64,000 nucleotides of DNA from Cardiocondyla obscurior (lineage: Eukaryota > Arthropoda > Insecta > Hymenoptera > Formicidae). The position numbers and the translations under genes are program-made. Below the pieces are notes generated by a model, which did no database searches, was not told the origin of the DNA, and saw only the letters and a program-made list of their open reading frames with translations. Shown in pieces: positions 11,147 to 24,110 of the stretch (within the stretch, counting starts at the first letter, position 1; each line of letters begins with the position of its first letter). The DNA lies in assembly GCF_019399895.1 (NCBI RefSeq), contig NC_091867.1:6399501-6463500 (forward strand), read 5' to 3'.

Positions 11147-14100
11147 AAATCGGGAGATTAAGTCTGTTGATGCCTGCGATAATTTCTCGCGATTCTTCCG
11201 AGCTGAATTCGTTGACGGGCAGCCTCAGAAGAGCGTCTATCAATTGCTCTTTCTCCTGTTCCATCGTTTTATTTTTCGGCCCGTTGCAGTGATTTATTAG
11301 TAGCAGCACTAATTGCCTCACCGTCGCGTTGTTGTCGGCCTGCTTCATCACCCGCATTAACGTACTCGAGCTCGTTTCGTTCAAATTACCGAACATTTCG
11401 TGCGCTTTAACCACCTCGTTTTCAGTGGCATTTAACACGCTGCCCGTTGCGAGTGGCAGCAATGTAGATGCCAGATTGTCTCGAGAAGCAGCGTTGGTTG
11501 ACGTTACCGAGGAGGTGATCGTAGTCGTTATGCTAGACCGCGTTGTAATAATCGGAGTCGGCGTCGCCGTATTCTCTGGGAAAGTCGTCGGCAGTAGAGT
11601 AAACGTAACGGGCGGATTATTGTCGCTAGTCGCCCACTGCCAAGGACTCGGCGTGCTGGTGGTCCGTGGCTCCGTTGTCACGTCGAAGTCTAGGCTTGAC
11701 AGAGTTGGCGACCTCGCAGTGCTCGCTGTGGGCCGCGACTCCCCGCGAATAGCGTGGCCGACTCTGCCGGACGATTGAGTGGTGCCAACGTTCGACTCGA
11801 GTCCGTGATTGATGTGCCGGGGATCCACGAATACCGTGGTCTCCCACAGCTGATTAACCATAGGCGAAGAAGTCCAATGATCGTTGTTTAGCTGACCCGA
11901 ATGTCTCGACGCGTTCATCGGTTTGCTAGACGTAGCGCGAATGACGGTTGCAGTGTACGGAGTAACGTCACTGACGGTCGCGGTGACGGGATTTAATGTC
12001 CTAGCTTCGTCCCGGATTGTCGTCGGCGCTGTCGTTGTGGCAGGTTTGCGAGTATTTTCCACGCGATTGTTATCCAGCCTGTAACTGTTTCGATACTTGG
12101 TATAAGAGCTACGAGCAGTGGCGAGAGATTCCGATGGCGGCGTCGTTGATTCGTAGTAACGTATCCTGAACGGCTGCACGGTGCTGCTGGCGGTATTGTA
12201 AGTCGATTTACCTCTCGGCAGAGGTGTCGTCGAACGTACGGGCAAGATGCTGTTTGACACCTCGAAGTTTTTCACATTGCCGTAGTGTTGAGAATAATGA
12301 GGCGGCGTAAGATTTTGAACGGGTTTATCACCAGCTGAACCTCGGCCCCAGTTAGGTGTCGTTTCTAGCTCGGAATTTTGAAAAGACGCCACTGTCGACG
12401 ACGCCACATAATTATTTATAGGCGTGGCGCCGACCGGCTTAACATTTTTACCGTAAGGCGAGAAGGTCCCCGCCGTGTTATTCTGGAAACCGCCGATTCT
12501 GTTTCGGCTTCCGTCCTCATCCAAAGGAAAATAATTGTCGTAGATCTGTGACAAATCAGTCGAATCTCTCGTGTCGCCATCGTAATTTTGAATATCGTTT
12601 GTCGTAGTGGTAGTAAAAACGCGATTCACTTCGAAGGCGAAGGTGTTGCCTCCTTGCGTCGATGACTCGTCGTAGTCTCTTGAATCGTATGACGAAGCGC
12701 TGGGCGGTAGCAACGTTGTGCTCGGATAATAAACTGGCCTTCGTGTTTGGCTCTCTGTCGTGTAATACTCGTCATTCGGCGTCGTGTAGTAAGTTGAGTA
12801 CGATCTGTCGGTGGTTACTGGAGGCTGCAAAGTAGTGGGAAATGCGGTAGACGGTTTGCGTTTCCTAGTGATGTCGGTATCGTCCGAAAAATCCAAAACT
12901 TCGTCCTTCTCTTTCGTCACCGATGCGTACTCTTCCGCAGTCGTCGGGTATAGCGTTGTTACTTCGAACTGGCCGTCGTCGACAGTCGTCGTCGGTGGCT
13001 GCGTGGGCCTTATTTCCGTAAGTACCTTCTTAAAAGTATCTGGATCTTGTAGATATGCCGACAAGGCGTGAGTAAAGACTTGAGCTAGTTCGCGCAATTT
13101 CGTATTATTTGATCTCTTCGCGCCATTCACTGGGCCCTCGCTCTGTTCGATTTCCAAGTCATCGTCTATCTCGCCGCCAACGTCGTCGGCCTCCGACGTG
13201 AGCTCGGCCATTGTGACGTTTCCCTCAAGCGCGTTGTTTAAGTTAAACAGCTCAATGTACGAGGAGATAGTATGCTGCGTAAGAATATTAGTTGGCAATT
13301 CGACCGACGCGTTATGCGAATGACTCGCGTCTCTGTCTTCAGCTTCTTCGACGCTCGCGGTGGATTCGACTGTTTCGTTCGAGTCGAGATTGTCGCCAGC
13401 CGTTGCAAAATACAGAGCTAGCGAGTGTAAAGTGGACGGGCCTAGCGAAGAGGGCCGGCTTCGACCGCTCTCATCTTTCGTGTCGATTTCGCTCAAACTC
13501 GCGACATTATTTTCTAAACCTTGAAGAGAGTGCAGCATGCTGAGTGCGTGCTCTCGTTCGGCGTAGGGCCTGTCATCGAGAGTCGGCGGTTTACTGCTGA
13601 CCTCAGGTAGATAAGTCTTAGATCTGCTCGTTACCGGAGATGACGTTTTCATTTTAGGTATTAAAGTGCTTGGAGTAATGCGGTAATTCGTCAGGGTGGG
13701 GCTGTAGGTAGGCTCAGTAGTCGGAGGTTTCGGCGTCGGAGTGGTGGTCATCGTAGAATAAACGTAGTTTTTCGTAAAAGGTACATACGGCCCTAAAGTA
13801 GACAAAACTTTTCCTTGTTTGTAAGTAAAACTAGTGTCGTACGGGCTCAAAGTTTTGCTAGTGGAGCTGCTTTGCTGATACGCGTTGGTGCTCCTCCACG
13901 GCTTCTCGGTCGAGCTAATCGAATTCTGCTGATAGCTCTGTAAAGTCGCGCGCCACGGATCTCCTGTCGTTCCTTTATTTTCGGTATTCGCGATGTTATT
14001 TTCGTTTTGATAATTGGCGTGAGTTTGACTACGAGAATTCTCGTAGAACGGCGTCGACGAAGAAGATGCATCCTGACTGGTGGCATTATGTCGGTAGCTC

Positions 14101-15479
14101 TCCGTGTTCACGTAAGAGCGCGTAGTTGCGAAAGAAATATCTATATCTTTCTGTTCGGTTACTCTGTTGTCTACGTATTGTTGATTCTGATAATTTCCAG
14201 ACGCGGGTGGAACTCTCCCGATGGCGGCGGGAGTTCGTATATCGCTGTACGTGGTAAAGGACGTAGTTGGATAATTCTCGGACGAGAACGACGTCGCCGT
14301 TACGGTGTCAGCGTTAGCATAAGTAGTTTCAGGAATGTCGTTTTGTTTGTAGTTCGGAGTGCTGTAGTAAGGCGTTTCGGTAGTCGGCGTGTACTGCAAT
14401 GTCGTTTCGTAAGGTGGCAACGTCGTGGTCCTCGCTTTGTAAATTGGAGCGTACGTAGATCCGGGATACGATGGGGCGCCCGTTTTAGGCGTAAAGGACA
14501 CCGTTTCACTCTCCTCTTTTTTTTGAGGCACCGAAGTGGTCGTTTCGTGACCGCGAGAATCAGCCGTGGAGTGATCCCGGTAATCGTACGAGTGATAATA
14601 ATACTGTCGAGAGTTCTCAGCTTTGCCCGCGTTAAAGCGATTCCCTCGATTAGACACGAAGGCCGCACTTTCAGCGAACTGTTGGTACTCCCTCGGAGGT
14701 GCCGCAGTGGTAGTTCTGAAGGTCGTTGTCTCCATGTACGTCGGCGTAGACTTTTGTGACTGATTAGAACTGAAAAGATTGTTTCGCGTCGAGGTACGCG
14801 ACTTCTGGCTGTTGAACGCCGGTTTCTCGTTGCTGCGCTGCGTATTCTGATTAGACTGATAATTCTGCGGGCTGCTCTGGTAGTTTCGGTTGTTCTGAAA
14901 TTTGTTGCTATGCTCGTTAAATTTGCCGCTCTGCGTATCTAGTTGATTTCTCTGCCTACTGGCCTGATAATTTGATCCGCCGTCGTAATACTGCCGCTGT
15001 TTCGGCGGCTGATTGTAGACTTCGGGCGTCTGGCTTATTTTCTCGTTAGTCCGTAGCGCGTTCGCGTTACTATCCTGAAAGTGGCGAGCAGAGCCACGAG
15101 TATTCTCGAAAACGTTGCTCTGCTTGAAGTGCTGGTTAGACTTAGATTCATCTTGCCTCTCCGGGATCTGATTCTGCTTCGCGGCAGACTGGCCGTACGG
15201 ATTCGTTCTGCCATTTTGCCTCCCGTCGTAATCGACGTTCTCGTAGTAATCGACGGTGCTTTGCTGCTCCGTGTGATGAAACTCGGATTTCATCTTCCTC
15301 GCTTCCGCGCGCCTCTTCTCCTCCTCGGCAAGTTGCTCGGCACTTTGTTCGTATAGCTCAGTGGATTTGCTGCAGTCCACTTTGAACCACCAATCGCATA
15401 TAAGCTGCGATTGCTGGAAGATAGTACCGTTGGGACACAGGAATGAGATCTTACGCCCATTGTCGCAAATGTGGAATAC
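11147..15479 (-). CDS. Chitin-binding mucin-like protein, exon 5 (large exon)
   Basis: This 4333-nt exon encodes most of a ~1651-residue secreted protein. It opens with the second half of a CBM14/peritrophin-A domain: residues 114-149 carry C118, C128, C141 and C149, with the typical core FLCPNGTIF and LICDWW. Residues ~150-1450 are low complexity, rich in Ser, Thr, Tyr, Gln, Asn and Pro, with many short TTT/TTP tracts as in mucins. Two islands look ordered: one near YAEREHALSMLHSLQGLENN, one near LRELAQVFTHALSAYLQDP. The C-terminal part, from about ENEVVKAHEMFGNLN to ESREIIAGINRLNLP, is helical. There are several N-x-S/T sites and a basic RKRK cluster. One N-terminal chitin-binding domain plus a long extracellular tail is the architecture of CPAP1-type cuticular proteins or peritrophic/cuticle mucins. 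A role in cuticle or lumen matrix is therefore likely; the substrate, chitin, is inferred from the family. The acceptor is TAATTTCAG; the donor is GTACGT. Confidence 0.9.
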
Positions 15480-15748
15480 CTGAAATTACATTTGGTGTCG
15501 GTGACAAGCGCTTCGTTAATCGGGACATTTGCGTAAAAACATTACCGTCATTTTATTACTTTCTTAAAGACACTTACATGCATAAGTTACGTTAAAACTT
15601 GATATAAGTAATAAAGAAAAATTTTCCAAAAAGATCTTATTTTTTCTAATTACTATATTTAAGATTTATTAAATATATATATTATATACATATATATATT
15701 TTTTTTAATAACACAAATATTCGAAATTGGATAACTCATAATTCTCGC

Positions 15749-15915
15749 TCACCGAAAAAAAAAATCCCAGTCACTTTCGGATCCAATCATAATTTTATAA
15801 TATTTCTAACGAGAAATATAATTACCTCAATTATTTTTATAATTGACTCAATCACGTTTATCGTCAGAAGTATCATAAGATTACGTCTGGGTCCAGAAGT
15901 AACTATTTTCAGTCA
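15749..15915. mobile_element. Fold-back MITE, CACTGAGAGAAAA family, copy B
   Basis: This lies in the intron between exons 4 and 5 of the chitin-binding gene. The left arm reads TCACTTTCGGATCCAATCAT and the right arm is its diverged inverse (TCTGGGTCCAGAAGTAACTA). The arms are about 50 bp each, with AT-rich sequence between them. It is one of the clearest members of the family. Confidence 0.7.
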
Positions 15916-15985
15916 TGAATCGAGTATCAATTTTTCGCGACGTTTGCTCAAATCAAACAAGCCACGTAATACCGATGTCACTTAC

Positions 15986-16098
15986 TTGGCAATTCGTTTC
16001 TAGATCTGCGTAATATCCCCCTCTCAAACCGCGGCAGCTGAATGAAGTGGCCGGGATTGACGTGAGGGCTGGATAATCCACCCCCGGCTGTCCCTCGC
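15986..16098 (-). CDS. Chitin-binding mucin-like protein, exon 4 (start of CBM14 domain)
   Basis: This 113-nt exon is bounded by acceptor CGTCACGCAG and donor GTAAGT (15980-15985). It encodes residues 76-113, including a linker (EGQPGVDYPALTSIPATSF) and the first part of the chitin-binding domain. Cysteines C97 and C112 are here, with the conserved GYYADLETNC stretch. Together with exon 5 the six-cysteine spacing is C-x14-C-x5-C-x9-C-x12-C-x7-C, as expected for CBM14. The phase is 1 at the left junction (G from exon 3 plus GC gives Gly) and 0 at the right. Confidence 0.92.
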
Positions 16099-17412
16099 CT
16101 GCGTGACGAAGTAGAGTGTTATTAAATTTTACAGCGCTTATCACGCGGCATTGGTGTCCATCTCGCGCGCTTTTAAAACGCACTTTTCATGCTTTTAAAA
16201 CACAAATATTGCAAAGGCAATCGAGGGCTTGTGAGCCGTGCCATTGATTTTTGCCATGCGGGGGAATTTCTCGCAAGCCGATAACTATCAGTGCCAATAA
16301 CAAGGATCGTACGTTACGCCGTTTCGCGGGTAAGATGACAAACGAGGGATTATCTGTCGATGCGCGCCGCGTTTCGAAAATTTAATTATCGAGCGTAACA
16401 ATGCGATTGCGTCACGTTTGGAGAAACAACAGATCGGAATAGCGTCGTAGAAAGTCTGTCACTCTGGTAGAAAGTCACGAAGCGCCGGCTCACAATCGTC
16501 GTAAAACGAAAAATTGCACCTCGTGGGAAAGCAGAAACGCAGCCTGATCGCCCCGAGATAGTCGCACGCACTCAATGACTTTCGCTTACACGGGCCTTAC
16601 ATAATATCTGACGCTTCGGCGAGGCGAGACGCGACATGCAACGAGCCATCGGGAGCTCTCATTTTCCGCCGCCGCACCGCCGATGTACAAGGGGGGGCTG
16701 GCTCCGAATTCACCGAGGAAACCCTCCCGACAAATATTTGCGCGGACTCCCGCCGAGGTGCATTCATACGACTGCACGTCGTGTCTGCATGCGAAAGACA
16801 AATATGCACATGCACAATGCAAATATATACATGAGAAAAGATAATACTCGAGGCGCTCGCGAGTAAAAAGTTGGAACAAGTAAATATTGTTTTTTTGCAC
16901 TTGAGCAAATAAAAAACGAAAAAAAGGGGGGGAGGAAAAAACGCGAAGAAAATATTTATTCATAACATTTTTATCCACGCTCGGTGTCTTCTGCGATTTC
17001 GCTCGAAACGTTCGAATTACCGGGCAATTGACGTGCACGGAATGCAGGTAAAAAAAAAAAAGAAAAAAAGCAGTTTGTAAGAGCGCTTTTGAAGGACGGC
17101 ATTGTACAAACAGTTTTTATCAAAGAATTCGAACGATGATGTTAAGCAGTTTATTCTGCAGACGTATAAAAGGACGGACGATAAAAGGGGACGGGCGCTA
17201 GAACGGTTACATCAAAGCGACACAGCATGCACAGAGGGAAACGCTTTAAGTAATAATACCCGCTCCTTTGAGCCACTCCTTGAGGAGGTCCTCGTTACCG
17301 AAGAACACTGGCAATAAAAAAGAAAAGCGAATCGTTTTAGTCAGGTCGAGAAAAAGAAAGAGAGATTAGTAGTGCAGTCTCGAGGTTACTAGGACAGAAT
17401 TGAGAAAAGAAC
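16099..17412 (-). other. Intron 3 of the chitin-binding gene
   Basis: Non-coding sequence between exons 3 and 4. Open frames on both strands at 16586-17038 overlap each other and are not supported. No repeat is recognised. Confidence 0.7.
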
Positions 17413-17566
17413 CTTGGTAAACTTGGTACTCGCCGTTCTTTTCGGGCGCCAGCCTTTTCACGATTTTCTTCAGCGCTTCGACGTCCTCCTCGGATGCCTC
17501 GAGACTCGACAGGTCCAATTCCGTGAGGAACTCCGGCAGCCTCGCGTGCCCAACATCCTGCGATGC
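17413..17566 (-). CDS. Chitin-binding mucin-like protein, exon 3
   Basis: This 154-nt exon encodes residues 25-75, with no cysteine. It begins ASQDVGHARLPEFLTELDLS and contains an acidic helical stretch, EASEEDVEALKKIVKRL, ending NGEYQVYQ. The acceptor TTACTTTTCAG is strong. The donor (AAG|GTTCTT) is weak, but it gives the phase 1 needed by exon 4. It forms the propeptide-like or N-terminal linker segment between signal peptide and chitin-binding domain. An alternative donor cannot be excluded. Confidence 0.8.
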
Positions 17567-19299
17567 CTGAAAAGTAATACGTTCTCAGAATACGGAACCA
17601 TTTCCGGAAAAACCGCTCCGAAAAGATACGTTATACTCGCCCTACAACTCGCTCCGCTTCAATTACTTCCCTCCTCGAGTACTTACGTCTTCCTTAGACG
17701 CTATGTATCTAGCGAATCTAACCGTTCAATCGTCACTTAAGATGGTAACGTTAATGCGAAATCGATTTAAGAAAGTACAATATTCTTCGTTCGGAGTAAA
17801 TTAAAAACACAAACGGTCAGTTACCAGTTTGCCAAAAAAAAAAATTGTGAAAAAAAATTAATTAATTAATTAATTAAATAAAAATAAAATAAAATAAAAA
17901 AACAAGCAAAGAATCGAGAGATTCAACTGTAATCCCTATTAGTGATGAGATATTATCTCATTGAAAAATACCTCTTGAATTCGGCGTGAAATCTCTCGTT
18001 TCCCTTCTACCTTTTTTTTTTACCTCACATGCGAAGTGTGGATAATTAGGGAAATCAATTTACGTACTCGCGAGCCTGAACGAGCTGTGATGAGTGCATT
18101 AAATGCTATTGATCTCGCGTGCGCGAAGCGGCACGACGCACAAAATGTGAACGGGCATCGCGTTATCCCGCACACACGTGGAAATTCGATACTGCAACTT
18201 GCATCCCACCGGGCAACGAAAGTTTGATTAAATTTCGCTGCAACGCGCGCGGGAGGAAAAGCGGGAAAAGGGATGAAAGGGGTGCGAAAGGGGTGTAGTC
18301 GCCGTTACCTACCCCTACGCGTCGCGTAAATCATGGTTAACTGGCAAACGGTGCGTCACGAGCGCATGTTGATCATCGTCGGCATTTATTAGCGGCGTTA
18401 GGACGGCGAGTTTAAAGCAAGATACTCGCGTGAGCGCGCTGTAATTTCACCTAAAAGTGATTTTTCGCGGGGATTCAACTCGAGACACTGGCTGTAATTA
18501 GATCCGAATTGAAACCCGGTGTTACATTTGCGCGGATGTAAAAAGAAGCGAGCGGAGAAGCATTTCCACGCTCGCGGCCGAAAGTTTCGCGTAGCGCGGC
18601 GTCGTCCTTTTCGAATTGATCGCTCGCGAAATACCGTAAATCGTCGCAATAACCGTCGCCGTCCGTACGGAATTCTGCGAAAGTTAAATTGCCCCGGTTG
18701 AAATAAGGGCCGCGGGGAGTTTAATTACTTAGCCGCTAATTAACCCAGGCGTCTCGAGTGCCGGCCGAATCGGAGACTTGCTCCTCAAGATTACCGCGGC
18801 GATCGGTCGATTGTACTTGAGAGCGGAATTAAGAAAATCCGCGATAAATACTGCGGGATGTTTCTCCGAACCGAACCGGACGATTGATCATACACTTCGC
18901 GAATAGCGCGAGATATGATTCACGGATATAGAGCTCGTCACAGATGACTTTGCGTAAAAGTCGGGAATTTAATATTAAACTCGCGAGATTACGGAAGACT
19001 GAATTAAAATTATCACCGCGAGATAAGTCGCATAATATTTCTATGGAACTGAAAGTTACGCACTAAACCCCAATAAAAAAAATTTCAGATTTAATTTTCG
19101 AGTAATTTAAGTCTTAATCAAGTCCGAGGAAAAATATAACTTCTTACGACTAAAAGAATTCCTGCTACTTTATACTATATAAATTATATAAACCTATATA
19201 CAACCTAAATTATTATATTAAAAAACTATATATATTTAATGTAATTATATATAAATAATGCAGAGTAATGTGTAAGGAGAAACGGAAAAGCGTACTCAC
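17567..19299 (-). other. Intron 2 of the chitin-binding gene
   Basis: Non-coding sequence between exons 2 and 3. No supported feature was recognised within it. Confidence 0.7.
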
Positions 19300-19340
19300 C
19301 CTCGTTTCGCAGCGGCCAGGCGTGTAAGTAGCGGCGATAC
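19300..19340 (-). CDS. Chitin-binding mucin-like protein, exon 2 (end of signal peptide)
   Basis: This 41-nt exon is bounded by acceptor CGACTTTCAG and donor GTGAGT. It encodes IAATYTPGRCETR, the small-residue region after the hydrophobic core of the signal peptide plus the first mature residues. It enters in phase 1 and leaves in phase 0, matching both neighbours. It is too short to be found from open-frame length alone. The signal-peptidase site probably lies within it, though the exact position cannot be fixed by eye. Confidence 0.75.
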
Positions 19341-22300
19341 CTGAAAGTCGGAAGCGCGGATTAGAGCCGGGATTAAACAATCATGCGTCTCACCGTGTAA
19401 GGAATTAGGTCAGCGGAGGTGCGGCCGCCTAATCCAAATGTTCTACGGTTGTTCTACGGCGGCCATTTGGCATATTTGTATAACCGCCTTCGAGCTGTAA
19501 CACGACGTTGCGAAAATACGCGAGCCGCCATTAAAGTCGTTCCCGCCGTTGAATAAAGAAGCTTTATCAACGACAAGCATACCGGTAGAATCGCATAGTC
19601 GATGCGCCCGTATAATCCCGCGGGTATTATGACGGAATAGAATACGTCGCAATTTTTTTTTTCTTTTTTTTTTCCCTCCTCGCTGCCATTCGAAATGAAA
19701 CCGGACTGAACACACCGAGAACATTATATTGAACTTATCAAACTTCATTTCGGCTTACGAGTAATTTTATTCTACTGGAGGACAATGGCGCTTTGTAGGT
19801 ATTGGACACCGAGAGAGCGGAATAATTTTATTTTATTTTTTCTGAGAGTACTCGAATATACGTATTGAAGTATCGAGAATGACGTTGTACCAAGAGAGAT
19901 GAACACATGGATATTGAAAATACAAAAAAAAAAGAAAAAAAAAGAGAGAAAACAGTTTTGTTTTGTAAATTGTTTTATTTTTGTAGAGATAAAATTTTGT
20001 TCCTTTTGGATTCGAATCAATCATCAATAAAATTGCTGGCTAAAATTAATTTAATTTAATGGCTTCCGGAAAATTGTCGGAAGCGTGAAAAATTACGACT
20101 ATCAGTCTCAAAGACCCGCGAGAAAATTCCCTGAAGAATCTATCGTTGAGAGAAAGCGCGTGACACCTATGACACGTTACGTAAGCGCAAAAACTCGGGG
20201 TCGGAGGTCGACAGGCCATCGTCACTTCGTCATTTGCATGTTTGGCGTATATTAAAAGTTCGCACGGTATTCAATAATATAATGGATGATAACTGAAGGC
20301 AATTCTCCGCATACCGTACATTATAATATTGGAAATAATGCTTGAACGCCTCGCAGAGATATCTGATGAAGAGGCGATTTGTTTTTCCTGCCCGCACTGA
20401 CAATGAAAGAAAAATATAAAGTTACTTCTAAACCCAACGACCAATTTTCTGATATTTCCATCGATAAATGCGATCGAGTTAATTATAAATACAAATCGTC
20501 ACTCATATTTATCGTTAGACATATTATACAATTATGATTAGATTCAAAAGTAATTGTGCTTTTCTCTCAGTGTACACACATACACTTCGAGATCACAAAG
20601 AAAAAACCTAATGGCGCTGAATATAAAGCCGTGTGGAACATTATTGGAAAACGCGACGCGAGAGAAGAAGGGACGCGACAGAGTAATAAAGCCGGATAAA
20701 AAGTGATACGAACGGAGTCGTAACTTGCTCCGCGAAATTCTTTACGGGATCGCAGAGAACGCGCAAAGTTTCGCGAAGGTAAGCGACGAACTTTCAACGG
20801 GCGATGAAAAATTTTCCGCGCATACTTGCAGTAAGTCCCGGATATCGAATCGCGCGCTTCCGGCGAAGTAGTCGCGAACTTTTCCACCTCGCTACGTTGA
20901 GAGGTTTCTCAAACGTTATTCAGTAGCTCGTTCAGTTAATCCAATATAACTCCCCATTTTGCGATAAATTGTTATAGACGAACTCGCGACAATAACGTTG
21001 CGCAAAGTTTTTTGCAGGTTTTTTTTAAATAAAAAATGCCGTACTAACATTTAATTGTTAATTATGCTTAGTAGTCATTTGTACATTTTTTCGGCATTTA
21101 CTTAAATTTAATCCCGAATTTTTCCCGAAACGACTCGAGCACGTTGCGCTTCTCGACACCCTTCGCGCGCGATCTCCGCGGAGAGAGAAATAAAATTTCC
21201 ATATTTCTGCGACGATTTTACAACGACAGACACGATGACGAATGCCGCGTGAACGGCCGGCGAGTCAACAGCATCGATCTTTTCGCGGCTCGGATTGTGC
21301 TCCTTGGCGCAGGAGAGAGAAGCGACGAGCAAACGGTCGTAAATTCCCGATCCTACGTCGAGGTTCACCTTCGCCGCGGAAGCGAATCCTTGACTTTATC
21401 CGCGACAGGATGCCACGGCGCTCCCACGCTGCCAGAGATGTGGCCGCACCGATTGGTCCACAATTATCGGCCAGCAGCGCGGATGAACGGCACCGATAAG
21501 GGAGAAATAATAAATAAAAAATACTGAGTAATCCTACACAGAGCGACGGAGATTAATCGTTTGTCCACCGCTGATGGCCGATGACCAGCGACGAGTAAAT
21601 GGCGCGTTTCACCGATTGTATTCCCGTATTCCCATCGATCCTTTAAATGCCAGAGCGTGAAAGATAAAGGACGAGGAGGGTACAACGTCGATGCGCGCGA
21701 GCTCAAAAGGAGGAATTTTTATTCCGGCGATTCACCGCGAGCGAATTGATTCGACGGGGAACGAAGTCCGTAAATCGCAAGGGACACGGCTGCGAAAACA
21801 CTTGTTTTATTGATGAAGTTCTTTGTTCCTAGGTTCACTAACGTCGCTTGTACATCGTTAGAGTTTTATTTGCACGTCGGAAATGAAAAAAGAATTTTAT
21901 TAGAATATAATAATAATAAAGAATATAATATAATATTTTTAAAAATATATAAAATACAATGAAAAAGATTGTATTAGAAAATCTCTTTCTTTTTTTTTTT
22001 ATTGCGATTCTCTGTACTTTAATTTGATTAACTTTTTAGGACGAGACTTTTTTGTATAATAAATCTCGCAACAATCAATGGTATAGAGTCCATTGTTTCA
22101 TTTGCATTTAAATCTAAATTTTTCTCATTACTTTTTTGCTTTCGTACTACAAATATCAAAGCATTCGATATTCGAAGATGCATCGCAATCACTTTTTGTA
22201 CCAATTTGAATGAATCTCGCAATTAGTTTCAGAATAAAAATTGGCATTAGTAAAAGAAAGAATTGTTTAAAATAAATATTGCAATTTTTTCAATAGTATA

Positions 22301-22384
22301 ATGTTACTAACGTTATATATACTACATGTAATTTAATAATTAGTAAATTAATAATTAAAAAATAGACATTCCAATTATACTTAC
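19341..22384 (-). other. Intron 1 of the chitin-binding gene
   Basis: This 3-kb intron holds a MITE (20395-20573). A GC-rich patch at 21100-21530 is open on both strands but has no recognisable content. Confidence 0.65.
20395..20573. mobile_element. Fold-back MITE, CACTGAGAGAAAA family, copy C
   Basis: The element starts near CACTGACAATGAAAGAAAAA and ends in TTTTCTCTCAGTG, its inverse. The internal arms AAGTTACTTCTAAACCCAAC and CATATTTATCGTTAGACATA match the other copies. A TA follows the right end. It lies in intron 1 of the chitin-binding gene. Confidence 0.65.
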
Positions 22385-22415
22385 ACAGAAGCAAAAGGAT
22401 CATGAGACGTAACAT
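22385..22415 (-). CDS. Chitin-binding mucin-like protein, exon 1 (start and signal peptide)
   Basis: This is the first coding exon. ATG at 22413-22415 opens MLRLMILLLL, a hydrophobic signal-peptide core, and the exon ends after one more base at a consensus donor (T|GTAAGT). That T plus GT from exon 2 gives Cys, so the phase fits. The context AAACATG is a good insect start. A later in-frame Met at residue 5 would leave too short a signal sequence. The exon begins at 22440, after a strong acceptor with a poly-T tract ending TTACAG, so at least one untranslated exon must lie further right. Its position was not found. Confidence 0.75.
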
Positions 22416-22440
22416 GTTTGACCGACGCTTAGCCACGACT

Positions 22441-23936
22441 CTGTAACATGAATTAAAAAAAAAAAATTATTAAACGAGGCACAATGACGTTACTTCTTCA
22501 AAAATCAATTCAGTAAAAAAGAAACAAAATCTTTTACACACACGAATTATCAATATAAAAATATCGTCTCAGTATTTCACCCCCGAAGTAGCTGAAATGT
22601 TAAATGAAACAGAAACCAGAGATAGCGCACCGACGTAATGCTCAGAAGTGCTACGCGGAGCATACACGATTCCAAAGCAGAAATCTAATTAAGACATTAA
22701 TTGTTCTGGAAGCGTGCCGTAATTTCGGAACCCCGCGGGCAATATCGGTCTATGAGGTAACGAGCGTAGATAAGTCGCGTCGTTAAAATTTCAAGAAAGA
22801 AAACGCCGGGGCGTTCCAGAGAGCCGGTTCACAGACGACGACAGATCGATCGAGAAGCCCGAAATCCGGAGCGGGCGTATAATTAGTCGCGATAAATATG
22901 CAACAGCGTTAGGTAATGTGACCGCTCCAGTTCGAGGATCGTTGATAAACCCACCCACCGTTGCGTTTCGCAACGGACACCCCTACTCATCTCGGTGATT
23001 ATTTCGAATTTTATATCGGCGGGCTGTAATTTATTTGCGATTTGCGCATTTCGAAAGACTTTCAAAGAGATACCTTCGACGTCCCGGTTGAGGGAGGGAG
23101 AGAAAAAAAAAAGGAAAAGAAACGAAAGAACCGAGTCGTCAGCGAGTGACTCGCGATAGAAGAGGCGCTGATTTTGAAACATTCTCTAATAAATAATCCG
23201 CTGAGCGGCAAAGGTCCAGCGTTAATACCATGACGTACAATGGATTGCGACATGTATAATGTGTCGGCCGTGTCAAATATCTTGCCTCACCGTGGACGAG
23301 CGCGCGATGAGCGTATGCCATGTAATTGCAATTTGTGCGTGTAATGGCAGCTACGCCAAACATACGCGGGGTCCATGCTCAATGAACAGGTCGTTGAATC
23401 GTGAATTACGCCCGCTGACTTTTACACTGAGGGGCATTATTATCGATATAATCGCGTCCTTACTCACGCGAGCGATACAATCGCAGCCTCGGGCTAGGTC
23501 GATGGACGGTGTGCCGGCGCGATGGTCGGGAGTTTTGATCCGCATACGCAATAATTTAATAATAACCGTTATTTAACCATATATTAAGAACATATTTCAC
23601 GGAAAGGTTAAATTAATTAATTAAGCGGGGAAAAGGTTTACGGTCGTCCACTCCTTGATAAATTAATCTCTCGCGAACATCGTCAATGTTCCAACGCCAC
23701 ATTTAATAAAGATATAATTATAAATCTTAGAAAAGATGTAATTTAATTAAAGCATTTGCGTTGCTTTCGGTATAAAAATTCCGTATAAAAAAGAAACATG
23801 AGTTTAAAAATAAAATAACACAATGTAAAATTAAATTAAATTAAATTAAATTAACTGTATAAAAATTTTTTTTATGATAATATTAAATTCTATAAACGTT
23901 ATATCTCTTTTTGTAACTTTTACAAAGAAAAAAAAT
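22441..23936. other. Presumed 5' UTR intron and upstream region
   Basis: The minus-strand acceptor at 22441-22443 implies that part of this stretch is intron. No first exon or promoter could be assigned. Overlapping short open frames near 22880-23580 occur on both strands and are not supported. Confidence 0.4.
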
Positions 23937-24009
23937 TGCCGAAACCCGGGATCGAACCAGGGACATTTAGATCTTCAGTCTAACGCTCTCCCAACTGAGC
24001 TATTTCGGC
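23937..24009 (-). tRNA. tRNA-Phe (anticodon GAA), copy 1
   Basis: This is a 73-nt gene on the minus strand. The 7-bp acceptor stem pairs GCCGAAA with TTTCGGC, followed by discriminator A. The D arm (GCTCAGTTGGGAGAGC), the anticodon loop CTGAAGA with GAA, and the T arm (CTGGTTCGATCCCGG) are all intact. It has no intron. A minus-strand run of eight T begins two bases after the discriminator, as expected for RNA polymerase III termination. CCA is not encoded. Confidence 0.97.
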
Positions 24010-24110
24010 TGCTTTTGAACTACCGCGTGATAAAGGATGATGAAACAGATTTCTCTCTATGTACTCTCTATAGATTACCTAACAAAAAAAACAGAATTAA
24101 AAAGAAAGAT

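Noticed and set aside
14007..14759. A 250-codon plus-strand open frame
   Set aside because: It is antisense to the low-complexity Ser/Thr/Tyr-rich exon of the chitin-binding gene. Such codon composition leaves the opposite strand free of stops. The product is an arginine/valine-rich string with no domain.
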